From Gammaproteobacteria bacterium (lineage in GTDB: Bacteria; Pseudomonadota; Gammaproteobacteria; HK1), in the NCBI GenBank assembly GCA_012103455.1, contig WLWT01000001.1, forward strand, positions 978,001 to 1,042,000: a stretch of DNA of 64,000 nt, read 5' to 3'. Shown one piece after another: positions 34,632-43,459 of the stretch. Position numbers and translations under genes: made by a program. Position 1 is the first letter of the stretch; every line of letters starts with the position of its first letter. The notes below the pieces were generated by a model. The model made no database searches, was not told the DNA's origin, and saw nothing but the letters and a program-made list of their open reading frames with translations.

Positions 34632-37385
34632 ATGGAGATTGCGGCGCTTTCGCGCTACTGGGGCAAAGCCGGTAAAGATGAGGAATGCCATCCTCTAGTG
34701 TTTCACAGTCTAGACGTAGCCGCCGTGGCCGGCTGCATCATTGATGCACACAACAGTCTTCGCCAAGGTCTCTCCCGAGCCCTAGGTCAACCGGAAGCAC
34801 AACTTCGCCGTTGGATCATCACGTTCGCGGCGCTGCATGATCTCGGAAAATTCTCTTACCGCTTCCAAAACCTAAGGCGCGATCTCGCCTGTAGCCGTCT
34901 GTCGGGCACTGTTCCTGACGATCCGTATTGCACGCATCACGACAGCATGGGTTATCGACTCTGGGGGCGGCTGTCGTTGGCCAAGCGCATGTGTAGCCGA
35001 GTACCGCTGCCTCGAAGCCACAATGAAAAGCGCATACAGAAGGTGTTTGATCAATGGATGGCTGCCGCGTGCGGTCATCACGGCAGACCACCGCCAACGG
35101 GACGCGATATTGGATATTTCAGATCCGAAGACGAGCTGGCAGCCGAGTCCTTCGCGGAGCAAATCCTGGATTTATTCCTGCAACCGCGGGAAACACCTCC
35201 CAGCGGCATCTCTGACAGGCAATGGATACAGGCCACACGAAGGGCCAGTTGGTGGTTATCGGGCCTACTTATTCTGGCTGACTGGTTAGGTTCGAATAAG
35301 GACTTCTTTCCCTACCACGATGTCCCGATCGCCCTGGCCAACTACTGGCCAATCGCGCAAGAGCAGGCTCAAACCGTGCTTGCCGCGAGCGGCGTTATTC
35401 CCTGCGGCGCCGCTGGCCCAACGGATTTCCAAACCCTGTTTCCTGCACTCGAATCCTCTTCTCGCACCCCGCTCCAACAACTGGCCGCAGAAATAAAACT
35501 GCTACCTGGCGCGCAACTAATTATCTGTGAGGATGTAACCGGTGCCGGAAAAACGGAAGCGGCCCTGATGCTCACGCATCGCTTGATGAGCGAGAATGGC
35601 GCCCAAGGGACCTACTTCGCCCTACCGACGATGGCAACCGCTAATGCCATGTTCAGCCGTGCCTCGGGGATGTACCGCAAACTATTCGCGCCCGATGCCA
35701 CGCCGTCGGTAGTCCTTGCCCACGGCGCGCGCAACCTAGACCGGCGGTTTCGCGATCTCGTCTTACCCGCCGCGGCCACCGAAGAAAACCACGGTTTACC
35801 GGGCGACGCTGCCGGCGATGTGGCCTCGGCGAGATGTAATAGCTGGCTGGCCGACGGCAACAAAAAAGCGCTGCTAGCGCAGATGGGCATAGGCACCATC
35901 GACCAAGCGTTGTTGGCAGTCCTTCCTAACCGGCATCAATCGCTGCGGCTGCTCGGCCTCTTTGGCAAAGTACTAATCATTGATGAAGTGCACGCCAACG
36001 ACTCGTACATGCACCAGCTTCTGTGCAAATTACTGGAAGCGCACGCCCGCAGCGGCGGCAGCGCTATTTTGCTCTCCGCCACGCTACCGCTCAGGATGCG
36101 CGCGGCTTTAATCGGTGCTTACGGTGCCCAATACTCGGTGCTATCCACCGGCTTTCCGTTGCTTACCCATGCGGGCGCCGGAAGCATCGCCCAGTCATTC
36201 GCCGTTCAATCATCCAGGCGAGTCGCAAAAAAAGTCATTGTTCGCTACATAACTAGCCAAGATCAGGCCATTCAGCGACTAGTTGACGCCGTTGCGGCGC
36301 ATCAATGCGCGTGCTGGGTACGCAACACAGTGGCAGACGCACGGGAAGCCTGGGAAATGCTGCGCGGCAGGTTGTCCAACGCCAAAATGTCCAACGCCAA
36401 AATGTCCAACGCCAAAATGTCCAACGCCAAAATCGACTTGTTTCACGCCCGCTGCGCCATGGGCGATCGGCTGGCGGTGGAAGCGGATGTGCTGAGTTCG
36501 TTCGGACCTCAATCCAATGCCGGTACGCGGCGAGGCCGGATCCTGATCGCAACTCAAGTGGTCGAACAGAGTTTGGATCTGGACTTCGATGTCATGGTCA
36601 CTGATCTCGCGCCCATGGATCTCATCATTCAGCGGGCCGGGCGGTTGCGCCGGCATCCCCGGCACCGCAATGGCGACTTACTACCGCAGGGCGATGATCA
36701 ACGCGGCGATCCCACACTAGCGGTGTACGGCCCTTCTCCGCGCGGGGACATCAAGAGCACTTGGCTGGCCGCGGTACTGCCGCGCAGTCATCATGTTTAC
36801 GACGATCACGGCACCCTTTGGTTAACGGCGCAACGGCTACAACAAAGCGGCGGCTGGCGGATGCCCGAGGATGCCAGAGCCCTCATTGAAGGAGTCTATG
36901 GAGAAGATGCCAATAGCCAAGTGCCCGATGCCTTACAACGCAAAAGCCGCGAGGCCGAGGGGCAACGATCAGCGGAGCGCTCCCAAGCCCAGTTCAACGC
37001 CATCAATCTAGACGCTGGCTATTACTTGGAAGGCGATACCGATTGGTGGCATGACACCCGCACACCGACACGGCTAGGAGAAGAAAGCACAACACTGTAT
37101 TTGGCGCGGACCGATTCGGACCGGCTCATTCCTTGGCACAACAGCGCTGATCAGCCATGGCCGATGAGTTGTATCCGTGTCCCGCATAAACGGATCGCTA
37201 AAGGTACCCAAGGAGCCATGGTCGAGGCTGCGCGCCCACACCTCCCTGGCAAAGGCCGCTGGTGCGAGGTGTTGGTTTTGCGGCACTCAAAGGATGGCCA
37301 GTGGGTTGGAGAGGCGTTCGATGGTGACGGCCAAACCCATCGAAATCCGTTACGGCCCGGTAGCAGGGCTCACGTATCCGCATGA
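34632..37385 (+). CDS. cas3: CRISPR-associated nuclease-helicase Cas3 (type I-E)
   Basis: 917 residues, normal length. The HD nuclease domain has FHSLDVAA (His25), ALHDLGKFS (His69-Asp70), CTHHDSMGY and ACGHHGRPP. The SF2 helicase has Walker A TGAGKTEAAL near 304, DEVH near 451, SATLP, motif V TQVVEQSLDLDFDV and motif VI QRAGRLRRHP. It degrades DNA recruited by Cascade. An extra run of four SNAKM/SNAKI units (a 15-bp repeat, 36375-36434) lies between the RecA domains near residue 582. The frame is open throughout, but without Cascade or the adaptation genes it can have no normal partner here. Confidence 0.95.
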   Translation: MEIAALSRYWGKAGKDEECHPLVFHSLDVAAVAGCIIDAHNSLRQGLSRALGQPEAQLRRWIITFAALHDLGKFSYRFQNLRRDLACSRLSGTVPDDPYCTHHDSMGYRLWGRLSLAKRMCSRVPLPRSHNEKRIQKVFDQWMAAACGHHGRPPPTGRDIGYFRSEDELAAESFAEQILDLFLQPRETPPSGISDRQWIQATRRASWWLSGLLILADWLGSNKDFFPYHDVPIALANYWPIAQEQAQTVLAASGVIPCGAAGPTDFQTLFPALESSSRTPLQQLAAEIKLLPGAQLIICEDVTGAGKTEAALMLTHRLMSENGAQGTYFALPTMATANAMFSRASGMYRKLFAPDATPSVVLAHGARNLDRRFRDLVLPAAATEENHGLPGDAAGDVASARCNSWLADGNKKALLAQMGIGTIDQALLAVLPNRHQSLRLLGLFGKVLIIDEVHANDSYMHQLLCKLLEAHARSGGSAILLSATLPLRMRAALIGAYGAQYSVLSTGFPLLTHAGAGSIAQSFAVQSSRRVAKKVIVRYITSQDQAIQRLVDAVAAHQCACWVRNTVADAREAWEMLRGRLSNAKMSNAKMSNAKMSNAKIDLFHARCAMGDRLAVEADVLSSFGPQSNAGTRRGRILIATQVVEQSLDLDFDVMVTDLAPMDLIIQRAGRLRRHPRHRNGDLLPQGDDQRGDPTLAVYGPSPRGDIKSTWLAAVLPRSHHVYDDHGTLWLTAQRLQQSGGWRMPEDARALIEGVYGEDANSQVPDALQRKSREAEGQRSAERSQAQFNAINLDAGYYLEGDTDWWHDTRTPTRLGEESTTLYLARTDSDRLIPWHNSADQPWPMSCIRVPHKRIAKGTQGAMVEAARPHLPGKGRWCEVLVLRHSKDGQWVGEAFDGDGQTHRNPLRPGSRAHVSA
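36375..36434 (+). repeat. 15-bp tandem repeat x4 inside cas3
   Basis: Four copies of tccaacgccaaaatg (the last ending in c) encode SNAKM-SNAKM-SNAKM-SNAKI. Copy number changes keep the frame. Confidence 0.97.
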
Positions 37386-37466
37386 GCGATCTACTTCAGA
37401 TAGGGAAGGTTCTTAGTTGAACGGTTCGGCTATAGTTTCCTCAAGAACACCGTTCAAGAATCACTT

Positions 37467-38376
37467 TTGAACCTCTTGCTGGAACCATGGATACCAGTCA
37501 CTCGCGCGGATGGCACCGTTGAGTGGATCGCACCCTGGCAACTGACGGATGAACTCTCGGGCAATCCGATAACGGCACTGGCTTACTCCCGCGCTGATCT
37601 GACCGGCAGCATCGTCCAATTTCTGATTGGACTGCTGCAAACTACGGCGCCAAACTGCGAAGACCAAGTGGATTGGGACGATCTTTACCAAACTCCTCCC
37701 GATTCCTCGGCGCTACGTGGCTGGTTGGAACCCTGGACCAGCGCCTTCGAACTCAATGGCACTGGCGGCCCCCGTTTCATGCAAGACACCGCGCCAGAGG
37801 TGCAAGAGGCCGCATTACAAAACATCAGTTCGTTACTCATTGATGCGCCAGGCGGCAATACCCTCCGGCACAATATCGATCATTTCGTAAAACGCGGCGG
37901 GGTAAACCGGCTGTCCCCACCACTGGCCGCCGCTGCTCTCTATACCCTGCAAACGAATGCACCCTCGGGTGGTCAAGGCCACCGTACCTCGCTAAGAGGC
38001 GGCGGTCCTCTCACCACGTTGGTGGTGCGCGATCCCCGCCAAGCGGGCAACACCCGATCGCCGAGCCCACTCTGGCACAACCTCTGGCTAAACGTTCTAG
38101 ATTGGGAGCGCTTCACCCGGCATTACCCGTGCCCGCGGCCAACGGCACCCAGCGCCGACGTTTTCCCATGGCTAGCGGCCACCCGCACCAGCAATCCAAA
38201 GGCTGGCGGCGTCAATACCACGCCGGTGGATGTGCATCCAGTACAAGCTTATTGGGCCATGCCCCGGCGGCTATTGCTGGATTTCGACAACACCGAACCA
38301 GGCGAATGCGATCTCAGCGATGTCGAGGATGCACAATGTCTCACCAGGTATAGAGCTGTTAACTTCGGCGTAAACG
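37467..38376 (+). pseudogene. cse1: Cse1/CasA (Cas8e), C-terminally truncated
   Basis: About 302 residues of Cas8e remain: MNLLLEPWIPVTRADGTVEWIAPWQLTD, LAYSRADLTGSIVQFLIGLLQTT, GTGGPRFMQD, NTLRHNIDHFVKRGGVNRLSPPLAAAALYTLQTNAPSGGQGHRTSLRGGGPLTTLV. Cas8e recognises the PAM as the large Cascade subunit and is normally about 500 residues. After AVNFGV the frame leaves the family and runs through spacer-like sequence and a CRISPR repeat to a chance stop at 38546. The final part of the gene and the following cas genes have been deleted. It starts about 80 bp after cas3. Confidence 0.9.
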
Positions 38377-38409
38377 ATATGAAGGCGCGTGGAAACATCC
38401 ACTATCGCC

Positions 38410-38438
38410 GTGTTCCCCACAGGCGCGAGGATGAACCA
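38410..38438 (+). CRISPR. CRISPR repeat joined to truncated cse1
   Basis: gtgttccccacaggcgcgag then gatgaacca is the I-E repeat with three G-to-A-type differences. About 33 bp, one spacer length, lie between the end of cse1 homology and this repeat. Same orientation as the other repeats. No further repeat follows before the outer-membrane gene. Confidence 0.85.
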
Positions 38439-38551
38439 CCATCATCTCTAAAACCTAAGCAATTTAGGGATTATGCCGGACTGCTGTATGGGGAAAGGCA
38501 GCCTGGCATACACTGTTTTAGAACGTGTAATTCACGCCCAGGCTGAAGATA

Positions 38552-39664
38552 TACCCATCGCCATTGAAAATGCGAATATAGAATACTTACATTAGCTAGC
38601 TGATTATGGTCAAAATAAGCTTATGAACAATCATTTAACACCGAGCGAGCGCGATGAACTCATAAAATCTCATCGTAAAGAGAGAGATGGGCGTATTCGA
38701 GACCGAATAAAAGCTGTTTTAGCTTTTGATGAGGGTTATAGTTATTCAGAAATTTCTAGGATTTTGCTTTTAGATGATGAGACTATTAGACGCCATGTCG
38801 ATGATTATTTTTCTAAAGCTAAGCTGAAGCCCGAAAACGGGGGCAGCAAAAGTGATTTAGACGAGAATGAAACAGCAAAGCTCGTTAAACACGTAGAAGG
38901 AATGACTTATCCTTATGTTAAGGACATTTGCACTTATGTGAAGTTGAATTTTGGTAAGGTTTACAGTGTAAGCGGCATGACAAAATGGCTGCATCGCAAT
39001 AATTTCTGCCATAAGAAGCCTCATGCAGTGCCAGCGAAAGCAAACGCACAGGCGCAAAAAGCGTTTGTCAAAGACTATGAACATCTTTCGAAAGACCCTA
39101 AAAACAAGGGTTTAATCTATTTCTCGGACAGTTTTCATCCGCAGTATCAAACGCGGTTGGCCTGTGGATGGATTTTAAGAGGCACTCGAAAAAGTATTGC
39201 CACAACGGCTCGTCAAACACGATTGAATTTCATTGGTGCTGTATCTTTGGATGGTCACAAAATAATCCACACTGAAGTTGAGCGAGTGAATGCGCAAACC
39301 ATTAAATCTTTTCTAAAATCTCTACGCAAACGGCATGCACCAGAGAAAGACATTCATGTAATTTGGGATAATGCGGCTTATCATAAGAGCAAAGACGTTC
39401 AGTCTTATGCCAAGGACTCAAACATTAAATTACACTATTTGCCGCCCTATTCACCGAATTTAAATCCAATTGAGCGACTTTGGAAAATGATGCATGAAGC
39501 GGTTACTTATAATCGGTACTATGAGAAGTTTATAGATTTTCGGGAAGCATCTTTGAATTTTTTCAAGCGCATTGGAAGACGAAAGATTTTATTGAGAAAA
39601 AGAATCACTGATAGGTTTCACATTATTAATGCACCGATGTTCGCATCTTGAAGTGTGATGGGTA
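38552..39664 (+). mobile_element. IS630-family element inside the outer-membrane gene
   Basis: 1,113 bp flanked by TA duplications (38550-38551 and 39665-39666). The imperfect terminal inverted repeats begin tacccatc on both ends (tacccatcgccattgaaaat left; tacccatcacacttcaagat as read inward from the right). One transposase gene fills it. It is distinctly AT-rich compared with the host. Confidence 0.92.
38623..39651 (+). CDS. IS630-family transposase
   Basis: 342 residues. It has an N-terminal helix-turn-helix (YSYSEISRILLLDDETIRRHVDDYF) and a DDE domain with Asp in IYFSDSFHPQY, Asp in HVIWDNAAYHKS and Glu in PPYSPNLNPIERLWKMMHE. The first motif usually has Asp-Glu; here it is Asp-Ser, but the catalytic Asp remains. 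The open frame is complete, so the element may still be active. Confidence 0.95.
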   Translation: MNNHLTPSERDELIKSHRKERDGRIRDRIKAVLAFDEGYSYSEISRILLLDDETIRRHVDDYFSKAKLKPENGGSKSDLDENETAKLVKHVEGMTYPYVKDICTYVKLNFGKVYSVSGMTKWLHRNNFCHKKPHAVPAKANAQAQKAFVKDYEHLSKDPKNKGLIYFSDSFHPQYQTRLACGWILRGTRKSIATTARQTRLNFIGAVSLDGHKIIHTEVERVNAQTIKSFLKSLRKRHAPEKDIHVIWDNAAYHKSKDVQSYAKDSNIKLHYLPPYSPNLNPIERLWKMMHEAVTYNRYYEKFIDFREASLNFFKRIGRRKILLRKRITDRFHIINAPMFAS

Positions 39665-40344
39665 TATACGCGTTATCAGCACTATCTTCAAAGTCTGCGT
39701 CTTGCCAGCGTACCATAACGCGCAAATTCCAATCTTGTACAAATTCGTATTGCGCTCCAGCACCAAGGCGTAGCTTGATTTCTGTCTCATCGCCACGGGC
39801 GGAGGAAAAACCGATACTCGTGGCATCGATCTCAGCTTCCGCTTCTGTGCGTGCAAGACCGACAGCGCCGATCAGCTCCAGCTTCTCTGCCTCATCAACT
39901 GGATAGTATCCGAGCAAATCCAGCGTAAAGGATTGCAGCTTAAGGCTTGTGTTCGCGCCTGTGCCAAGAACATTGTTCACGTCCTCCTCTGTAGTACGAT
40001 TGTAACCAACTTCTACGCCCAGATGGTCGTGAATGCGCGCACCGAGATAAATGGCGCCGCCGTTGAAGTTGTTTTCAAAGACATCGTCAAAATCGATACC
40101 TTCGAGCGTGGCATAATCAATCACGGTGTGTTGGTACTCCGCTCCAACATAGGGTTTGAAGTAAAAGTCACTCTCTGCTTTCGCCGGAGCGGACATGAGC
40201 GTCACAGCAGCGGCACAAAGCAAGGCAGTTTTCAGCCTTTTCATTTTCTAAACTCCTTGGTTTATCAGTTAAATTGCCCAGCACGGTGCCGGTCATTTCG
40301 ACTCATACAGGTGGTATGCGTCAGTTTCGATCATATTTGAAAAA

Positions 40345-40476
40345 GCCGAGCAATTGCTACAGCTTGCCGAAAAGATGCAAGCCTCCTCCGAAGGGGTGAG
40401 CCTGGCTGATATTCAGGAGAAATTTGATGTCGGTCGGCGTACTGCTGAGCGGATGCGTGATGCGGTGATGCGGATA
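40345..40476 (+). pseudogene. WYL-type transcription regulator, N-terminal fragment
   Basis: The frame gives FEKAEQLLQLAEKMQASSEG, VSLADIQEKFDVGRRTAERM and RDAVMR, the DeoR-like helix-turn-helix of WYL-domain regulators. It then runs straight into the 3' end of the metallo-beta-lactamase-fold gene on the other strand, so the WYL domain is lost. The start is unclear: the ATG in gtatgcgtcag is in another frame. WYL regulators such as CapW control defence genes, which fits the remains nearby, but this assignment is inference. Confidence 0.7.
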
Positions 40477-40998
40477 AAGAATGTCTCATTGAGCTTCACG
40501 ACGATATCGAGAATATCGTTTGTTTTGCCGTTCTCGTCCTCGCTCATGATGAGGGTCCGGTCACCCTCGGCGGTGTCGAAGCGATCGTCGCGAAATCTCT
40601 TCACGCGGCGCCGTGCTTCTTTGGCCCAGGCCTTGGCGTCCTCGCACAGCGTGAGACTAGGGCTAGCGCGCCGGAACACGATGGGCGAAGACCACATCTC
40701 ACGGATAAAGATATTGTCGTCATCTTTGGACCACTCACTAGGCGGGCCAAGGTGAAAATGCTCACGGAGCCCTCTGATGTGGTCTTGATCCGGGTGGCTC
40801 AATAGAAAGGCATCGACGTACAAGCGGCCGGCGCTGTTCCGCTTGAGGCGCTTGCGCAGGTCGTCTGCTACGTCTGGAACTTCTTTCCCGTCGTCGTCCG
40901 CATCTGCGCGGATGTTGATATCGATGAGGATGGTTTGGCCGTTGTCCAAGCGTCATGTCCCCGTTCGATACGGGGAAGAAGGCAATTGATGATGACAT
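40477..40998 (-). pseudogene. Metallo-beta-lactamase-fold (ComEC-like) protein, truncated
   Basis: ATG 40998 begins MSSSIAFFPVSNGDMTL, then a 1-base shift near 40948 moves to LDNGQTILIDINIRADADDD. The metal-binding SHPDQDHIRGLREHF follows, and later ILDIVVKLNETFF. Homology ends at about 40480, where WYL-gene sequence begins on the other strand. Proteins of this ComEC/Rec2-like type occur in defence islands. The two small genes upstream (41402, 41120) are in the same direction and probably formed one operon with it. Confidence 0.75.
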
Positions 40999-41119
40999 TA
41001 GCACTCCTTCATCCAGGTCTATCCTGGAAGAGGCTGGGGCGCGCAAGGAAAGATCAAGCACTAACTGTTGTGTTTATCCGCACCGTTGGCACCATATCTA
41101 GTGGTCCGGCTTGCTGCGG

Positions 41120-41326
41120 TCAGAATTTGAGCTGTCTATTCAGCTTCTTGAGCTCTCGTTCAAGCTTGTCGATGCCCCGCTGTGCGGAGCGGAATCCGTC
41201 GCCTTGGACGGAAATCGGGCTCCTACAGCTGCACCGTATCGTGGTGCCTGGCCCCAGGCCCCGCAGGGTGCGGCGAGAAATCTTTCCGCAGTTTGGGCAG
41301 CTGATGTCGATATTTAGAGTGTTCAC
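41120..41326 (-). CDS. Small zinc-ribbon protein
   Basis: 68 residues from GTG 41326: NTLNIDISCPNCGKISRRTL then RCSCRSPI, giving CPxC and CxC pairs for one zinc. The last 25 residues are a charged helix (IDKLERELKKLNRQLKF). No named family. It lies between the 50-residue protein and the MBL-fold gene in one direction. A longer upstream frame is open but not similar to anything. Confidence 0.6.
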   Translation of the reverse strand: MNTLNIDISCPNCGKISRRTLRGLGPGTTIRCSCRSPISVQGDGFRSAQRGIDKLERELKKLNRQLKF

Positions 41327-41401
41327 TGATGTGTTGGCCTCTGCGAAGAGCGCCGGCCCCCCGTCTGCTGCCGCGGGCCGGCGCATAAACCGCTGGAGTA
41401 G

Positions 41402-41554
41402 CTATGGACGTCGTTTGCTGCGGTTCCTGCGGTCAGGGGCCTGGGTGAGTGCCGAGGCGGCAACGCTCTTGACAGCCTTCGGGGTGTTCTTATTGGCCAG
41501 CAACTTGGCTGCCTTGGAGGCAACCTTTCGGGAGGTTCGCTCGTTTCGAGCCAT
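41402..41554 (-). CDS. Small basic protein of the MARNERTS type
   Basis: 50 residues, too short for most gene callers: MARNERTSRKVASKAAKLLA, then NKNTPKAVKSVAASALTQ and a basic tail. I recall this as a recurrent short hypothetical family with the conserved ends MARNERTS and ALTQ. Function is unknown. First gene of the presumed operon with the zinc-ribbon and MBL-fold genes. Confidence 0.65.
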   Translation of the reverse strand: MARNERTSRKVASKAAKLLANKNTPKAVKSVAASALTQAPDRRNRSKRRP

Positions 41555-41662
41555 GGTCTTATCTTCATAAGTGGTTGAAAAATGGACAGAAGACGTCGAT
41601 TTTCATTGACTTCGTCTCTGCAATGAGTTACATTTTTGATCAATAAATATGTTTTGTAAACC

Positions 41663-41668
41663 TATAAT
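41663..41668 (+). promoter_or_regulatory. Likely -10 box of the XRE-ImmA gene
   Basis: A perfect tataat lies 30 bp before ATG 41699, in an AT-rich stretch (tttttgatcaataaatatgt). No clean -35 is seen at 17 bp. RBS-like aaagagaaag is at 41684-41693. The regulator probably binds here. Confidence 0.45.
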
Positions 41669-41698
41669 GAAACTCAGTGAAAGAAAGAGAAAGCTGCG

Positions 41699-42784
41699 AT
41701 GTTTGGAGAGCGGTTGCGGTTGGCGAGGAAGAAAGCAGGGTTGTCGCTGAGGGCGTTGGTCGAACAGCTAGAAGGCAGGGTGTCGGCGCAGGCGCTAGGC
41801 AAGTACGAACGTGGCCAGATGATGCCGAGTTCGGAGGTTTTGCTCGCGCTTTGCAAAGTGCTTGAAATATCCCCGGACTACTTGTTCAGTGACCGCGTAC
41901 AAGCGCTCGCATCCGTGGAATTTCGCAAGCGAGCGCGGACTTCTGCGAAGGAGCGCTACCGTGTCGAAGCGCAGGTCATCGACCAGGTAGAGCGCTATCT
42001 GGCCGTTGAAGAGATCTTGGAGCTGCCCAGCCACGAGTGGCAGGAACCCTTCCCCGCGGTTCGTATTGAGAGCGAGGAAGAGGCGGAGGCGTTGGCCGAG
42101 GAGCTGCGCCGCGAGTGGGGCCTTGGGGAGGATCCACTCCCGAACATGACCGAACTCTTGGAGGAGCAAGGGCTCAAGGTACTGTTGTCAGATCTGCCCA
42201 ATAATGTGTCTGGCCTCACTTGCCTAGTGCGGCGGGGCCAAGGGCATCTGCCGCTGCCAGTCGTTGTCGTGAACAAATCGCACTCTTTGGAGCGGCGCCG
42301 GTTGACTTTGGCTCATGAGCTAGGGCATCGGCTCCTGAGCGATGACTCGCCAGTCGATGAGGAGAAAGCGTGCCATCGGTTTGCCGCCGCTTTTCTGGTC
42401 AACAAAGATCACTTGATTCGCAAGATGGGACCGCATAGGAATGGCCTTAGCTACGAAGAGCTCCTGGGTCTGAAGCGCTATTTCCGGGTGAGCGCAGCTG
42501 CATTTCTGCTCCGCCTGCGTGATATCGGAGTCATTGACCAATCGACCATGACTTATGTCTTTCAGACGGTGGCCAGAAGCTGGCGACGGGAGGAGCCCGA
42601 TCCCTTGGAGGTAAGAGGTGAGCACCACGAGCAACCAAAGCGGTTCGAGCGCCTTTGTTATCGAGCGCTTGCCGAGCACTACATTTCACTCAGCAAGGCG
42701 ATTGAGCTATTGAAGAAACCGATAGTGGACATCGAAGAAGCGATCAAAGGACCTGACTCCGCGCAGGCGAATTATTGTCAGTGA
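41699..42784 (+). CDS. XRE-family regulator with ImmA/IrrE metallopeptidase domain
   Basis: 361 residues. The N-terminal helix-turn-helix is FGERLRLARKKAGLSLRALVEQLEGRVSAQALGKYERGQMMPSSEVLLALCKVL. A DUF955/ImmA domain follows with zinc-binding LTLAHELGHRLLSD (HExxH near 206) and ACHRFAAAFLV. Such proteins act as regulators or antitoxins that can be cleaved or cleave others. The next gene encodes a PIN-domain RNase and overlaps its end, a toxin-antitoxin-like arrangement. Confidence 0.93.
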   Translation: MFGERLRLARKKAGLSLRALVEQLEGRVSAQALGKYERGQMMPSSEVLLALCKVLEISPDYLFSDRVQALASVEFRKRARTSAKERYRVEAQVIDQVERYLAVEEILELPSHEWQEPFPAVRIESEEEAEALAEELRREWGLGEDPLPNMTELLEEQGLKVLLSDLPNNVSGLTCLVRRGQGHLPLPVVVVNKSHSLERRRLTLAHELGHRLLSDDSPVDEEKACHRFAAAFLVNKDHLIRKMGPHRNGLSYEELLGLKRYFRVSAAAFLLRLRDIGVIDQSTMTYVFQTVARSWRREEPDPLEVRGEHHEQPKRFERLCYRALAEHYISLSKAIELLKKPIVDIEEAIKGPDSAQANYCQ

Positions 42785-43271
42785 CACATCGTGCCTCATT
42801 GACCTGGAGAAGGTCGGGCTTCTCGATACGCTGTTCAACCTCCCCTGGACAGTCGTCATTCCCGACCTGTTGTTCGCGGATGAGCTTCAGACCTTCAGCG
42901 CTGAGCGTAAGGCACACCTCGTAAGGTTGGGAATGGAAGTGCGGGGCCTTGATGGCGCCCAGATGGGCGAGGTTTTCACTTACCGGGTTCGGTTCCCGAA
43001 GCTCTCCGTAAATGACTCGGCGGCTCTGGTCATGACGATGACGACCGATGACGCTGTGCTCCTGACCGGAGACGCTACGCTCAGAGACGTTGGGGAACAA
43101 GAAGCCGGTATTCCGGTTCGGGGCGTCATTTGGGCTACAGATCAGCTTGAAGAGCATGAGTTGACGACGAACGAGATGTTGCTGCATGCCTACACAAACT
43201 GGTTAGAGGATGATTTGGTTCGGCTATCGAGAGCGGAGCTTCTGAAGAGAATCCGGCGTCTTTCTCAGTAA
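42771..43271 (+). CDS. PIN-domain protein (probable toxin), non-ATG start
   Basis: About 166 residues beginning IIVSDTSCLIDLEKVGLLDT, overlapping the end of the XRE-ImmA gene. PIN acidic residues are Asp in VSDTS, the Glu in FADEL, Asp in LSVNDSAALVM and Asp in LLTGDATLRD. The family usually starts one residue before this point; no ATG, GTG or TTG exists between the in-frame TAG upstream and residue 35. Possible starts are ATT 42771 or CTG 42753, with translation coupled to the upstream gene. The internal ATG-like start at 42870 would remove the first catalytic Asp. An RNase role is inferred from the fold. Confidence 0.82.
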   Translation: MIVSDTSCLIDLEKVGLLDTLFNLPWTVVIPDLLFADELQTFSAERKAHLVRLGMEVRGLDGAQMGEVFTYRVRFPKLSVNDSAALVMTMTTDDAVLLTGDATLRDVGEQEAGIPVRGVIWATDQLEEHELTTNEMLLHAYTNWLEDDLVRLSRAELLKRIRRLSQ

Positions 43272-43324
43272 CTGGAGCCTGCCGGCGGAGCCCCCCACCT
43301 GAGTGCTATTGGGGGAGAAGTCTG

Positions 43325-43441
43325 AGTGAAGTGGGAAGTGGCGGATCTTCTGGGTGTGACCCAGGTGCGCGTATCACAGGTGGGGAAAGAGCTTTTAGCA
43401 ATTGCGCGCGGTCATTTGGAGATGTATGCCGATCTGTCCTA
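43325..43441 (+). other. Short HTH-like reading frame
   Basis: GTG 43325 opens VKWEVADLLGVTQVRVSQVG, then KELLAIARGHLEMYADLS and a stop. This resembles a lone helix-turn-helix; it may be the remnant of a regulator gene. Too short to call a gene. Confidence 0.3.
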
Positions 43442-43459
43442 GAACGCATGGTGTTCTTC

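Larger units (their letters stand above)
38518..40244 (-). pseudogene. Outer-membrane beta-barrel protein, split by IS630
   Basis: The N-terminal part (to 39665) has a signal peptide (KRLKTALLCAAAVTLMSAPAKA) and alternating barrel strands (FYFKPYVGAEYQHTVI, HDHLGVEVGYNRT, LGAGAQYEFVQDWNLRVMVRWQDADF). At 39665 the frame enters the IS. Removing the IS and one TA joins DNAY to IFSLGVNYTF and a stop at 38518-38520, a perfect barrel ending with terminal Phe. The intact protein would have about 210 residues, of the OmpA-like/Omp-b-barrel type. No other damage is seen, so the insertion is probably recent. Confidence 0.92.

Noticed and set aside
38377..38546. The tail of the cse1 frame as a fused domain
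   Set aside because: It is spacer-like DNA, a CRISPR repeat and the antisense end of the outer-membrane gene.
40935..41570. A 211-residue plus-strand frame
   Set aside because: It lies opposite the zinc-ribbon, MARNERTS and MBL genes, whose families are recognisable; its own sequence is not.
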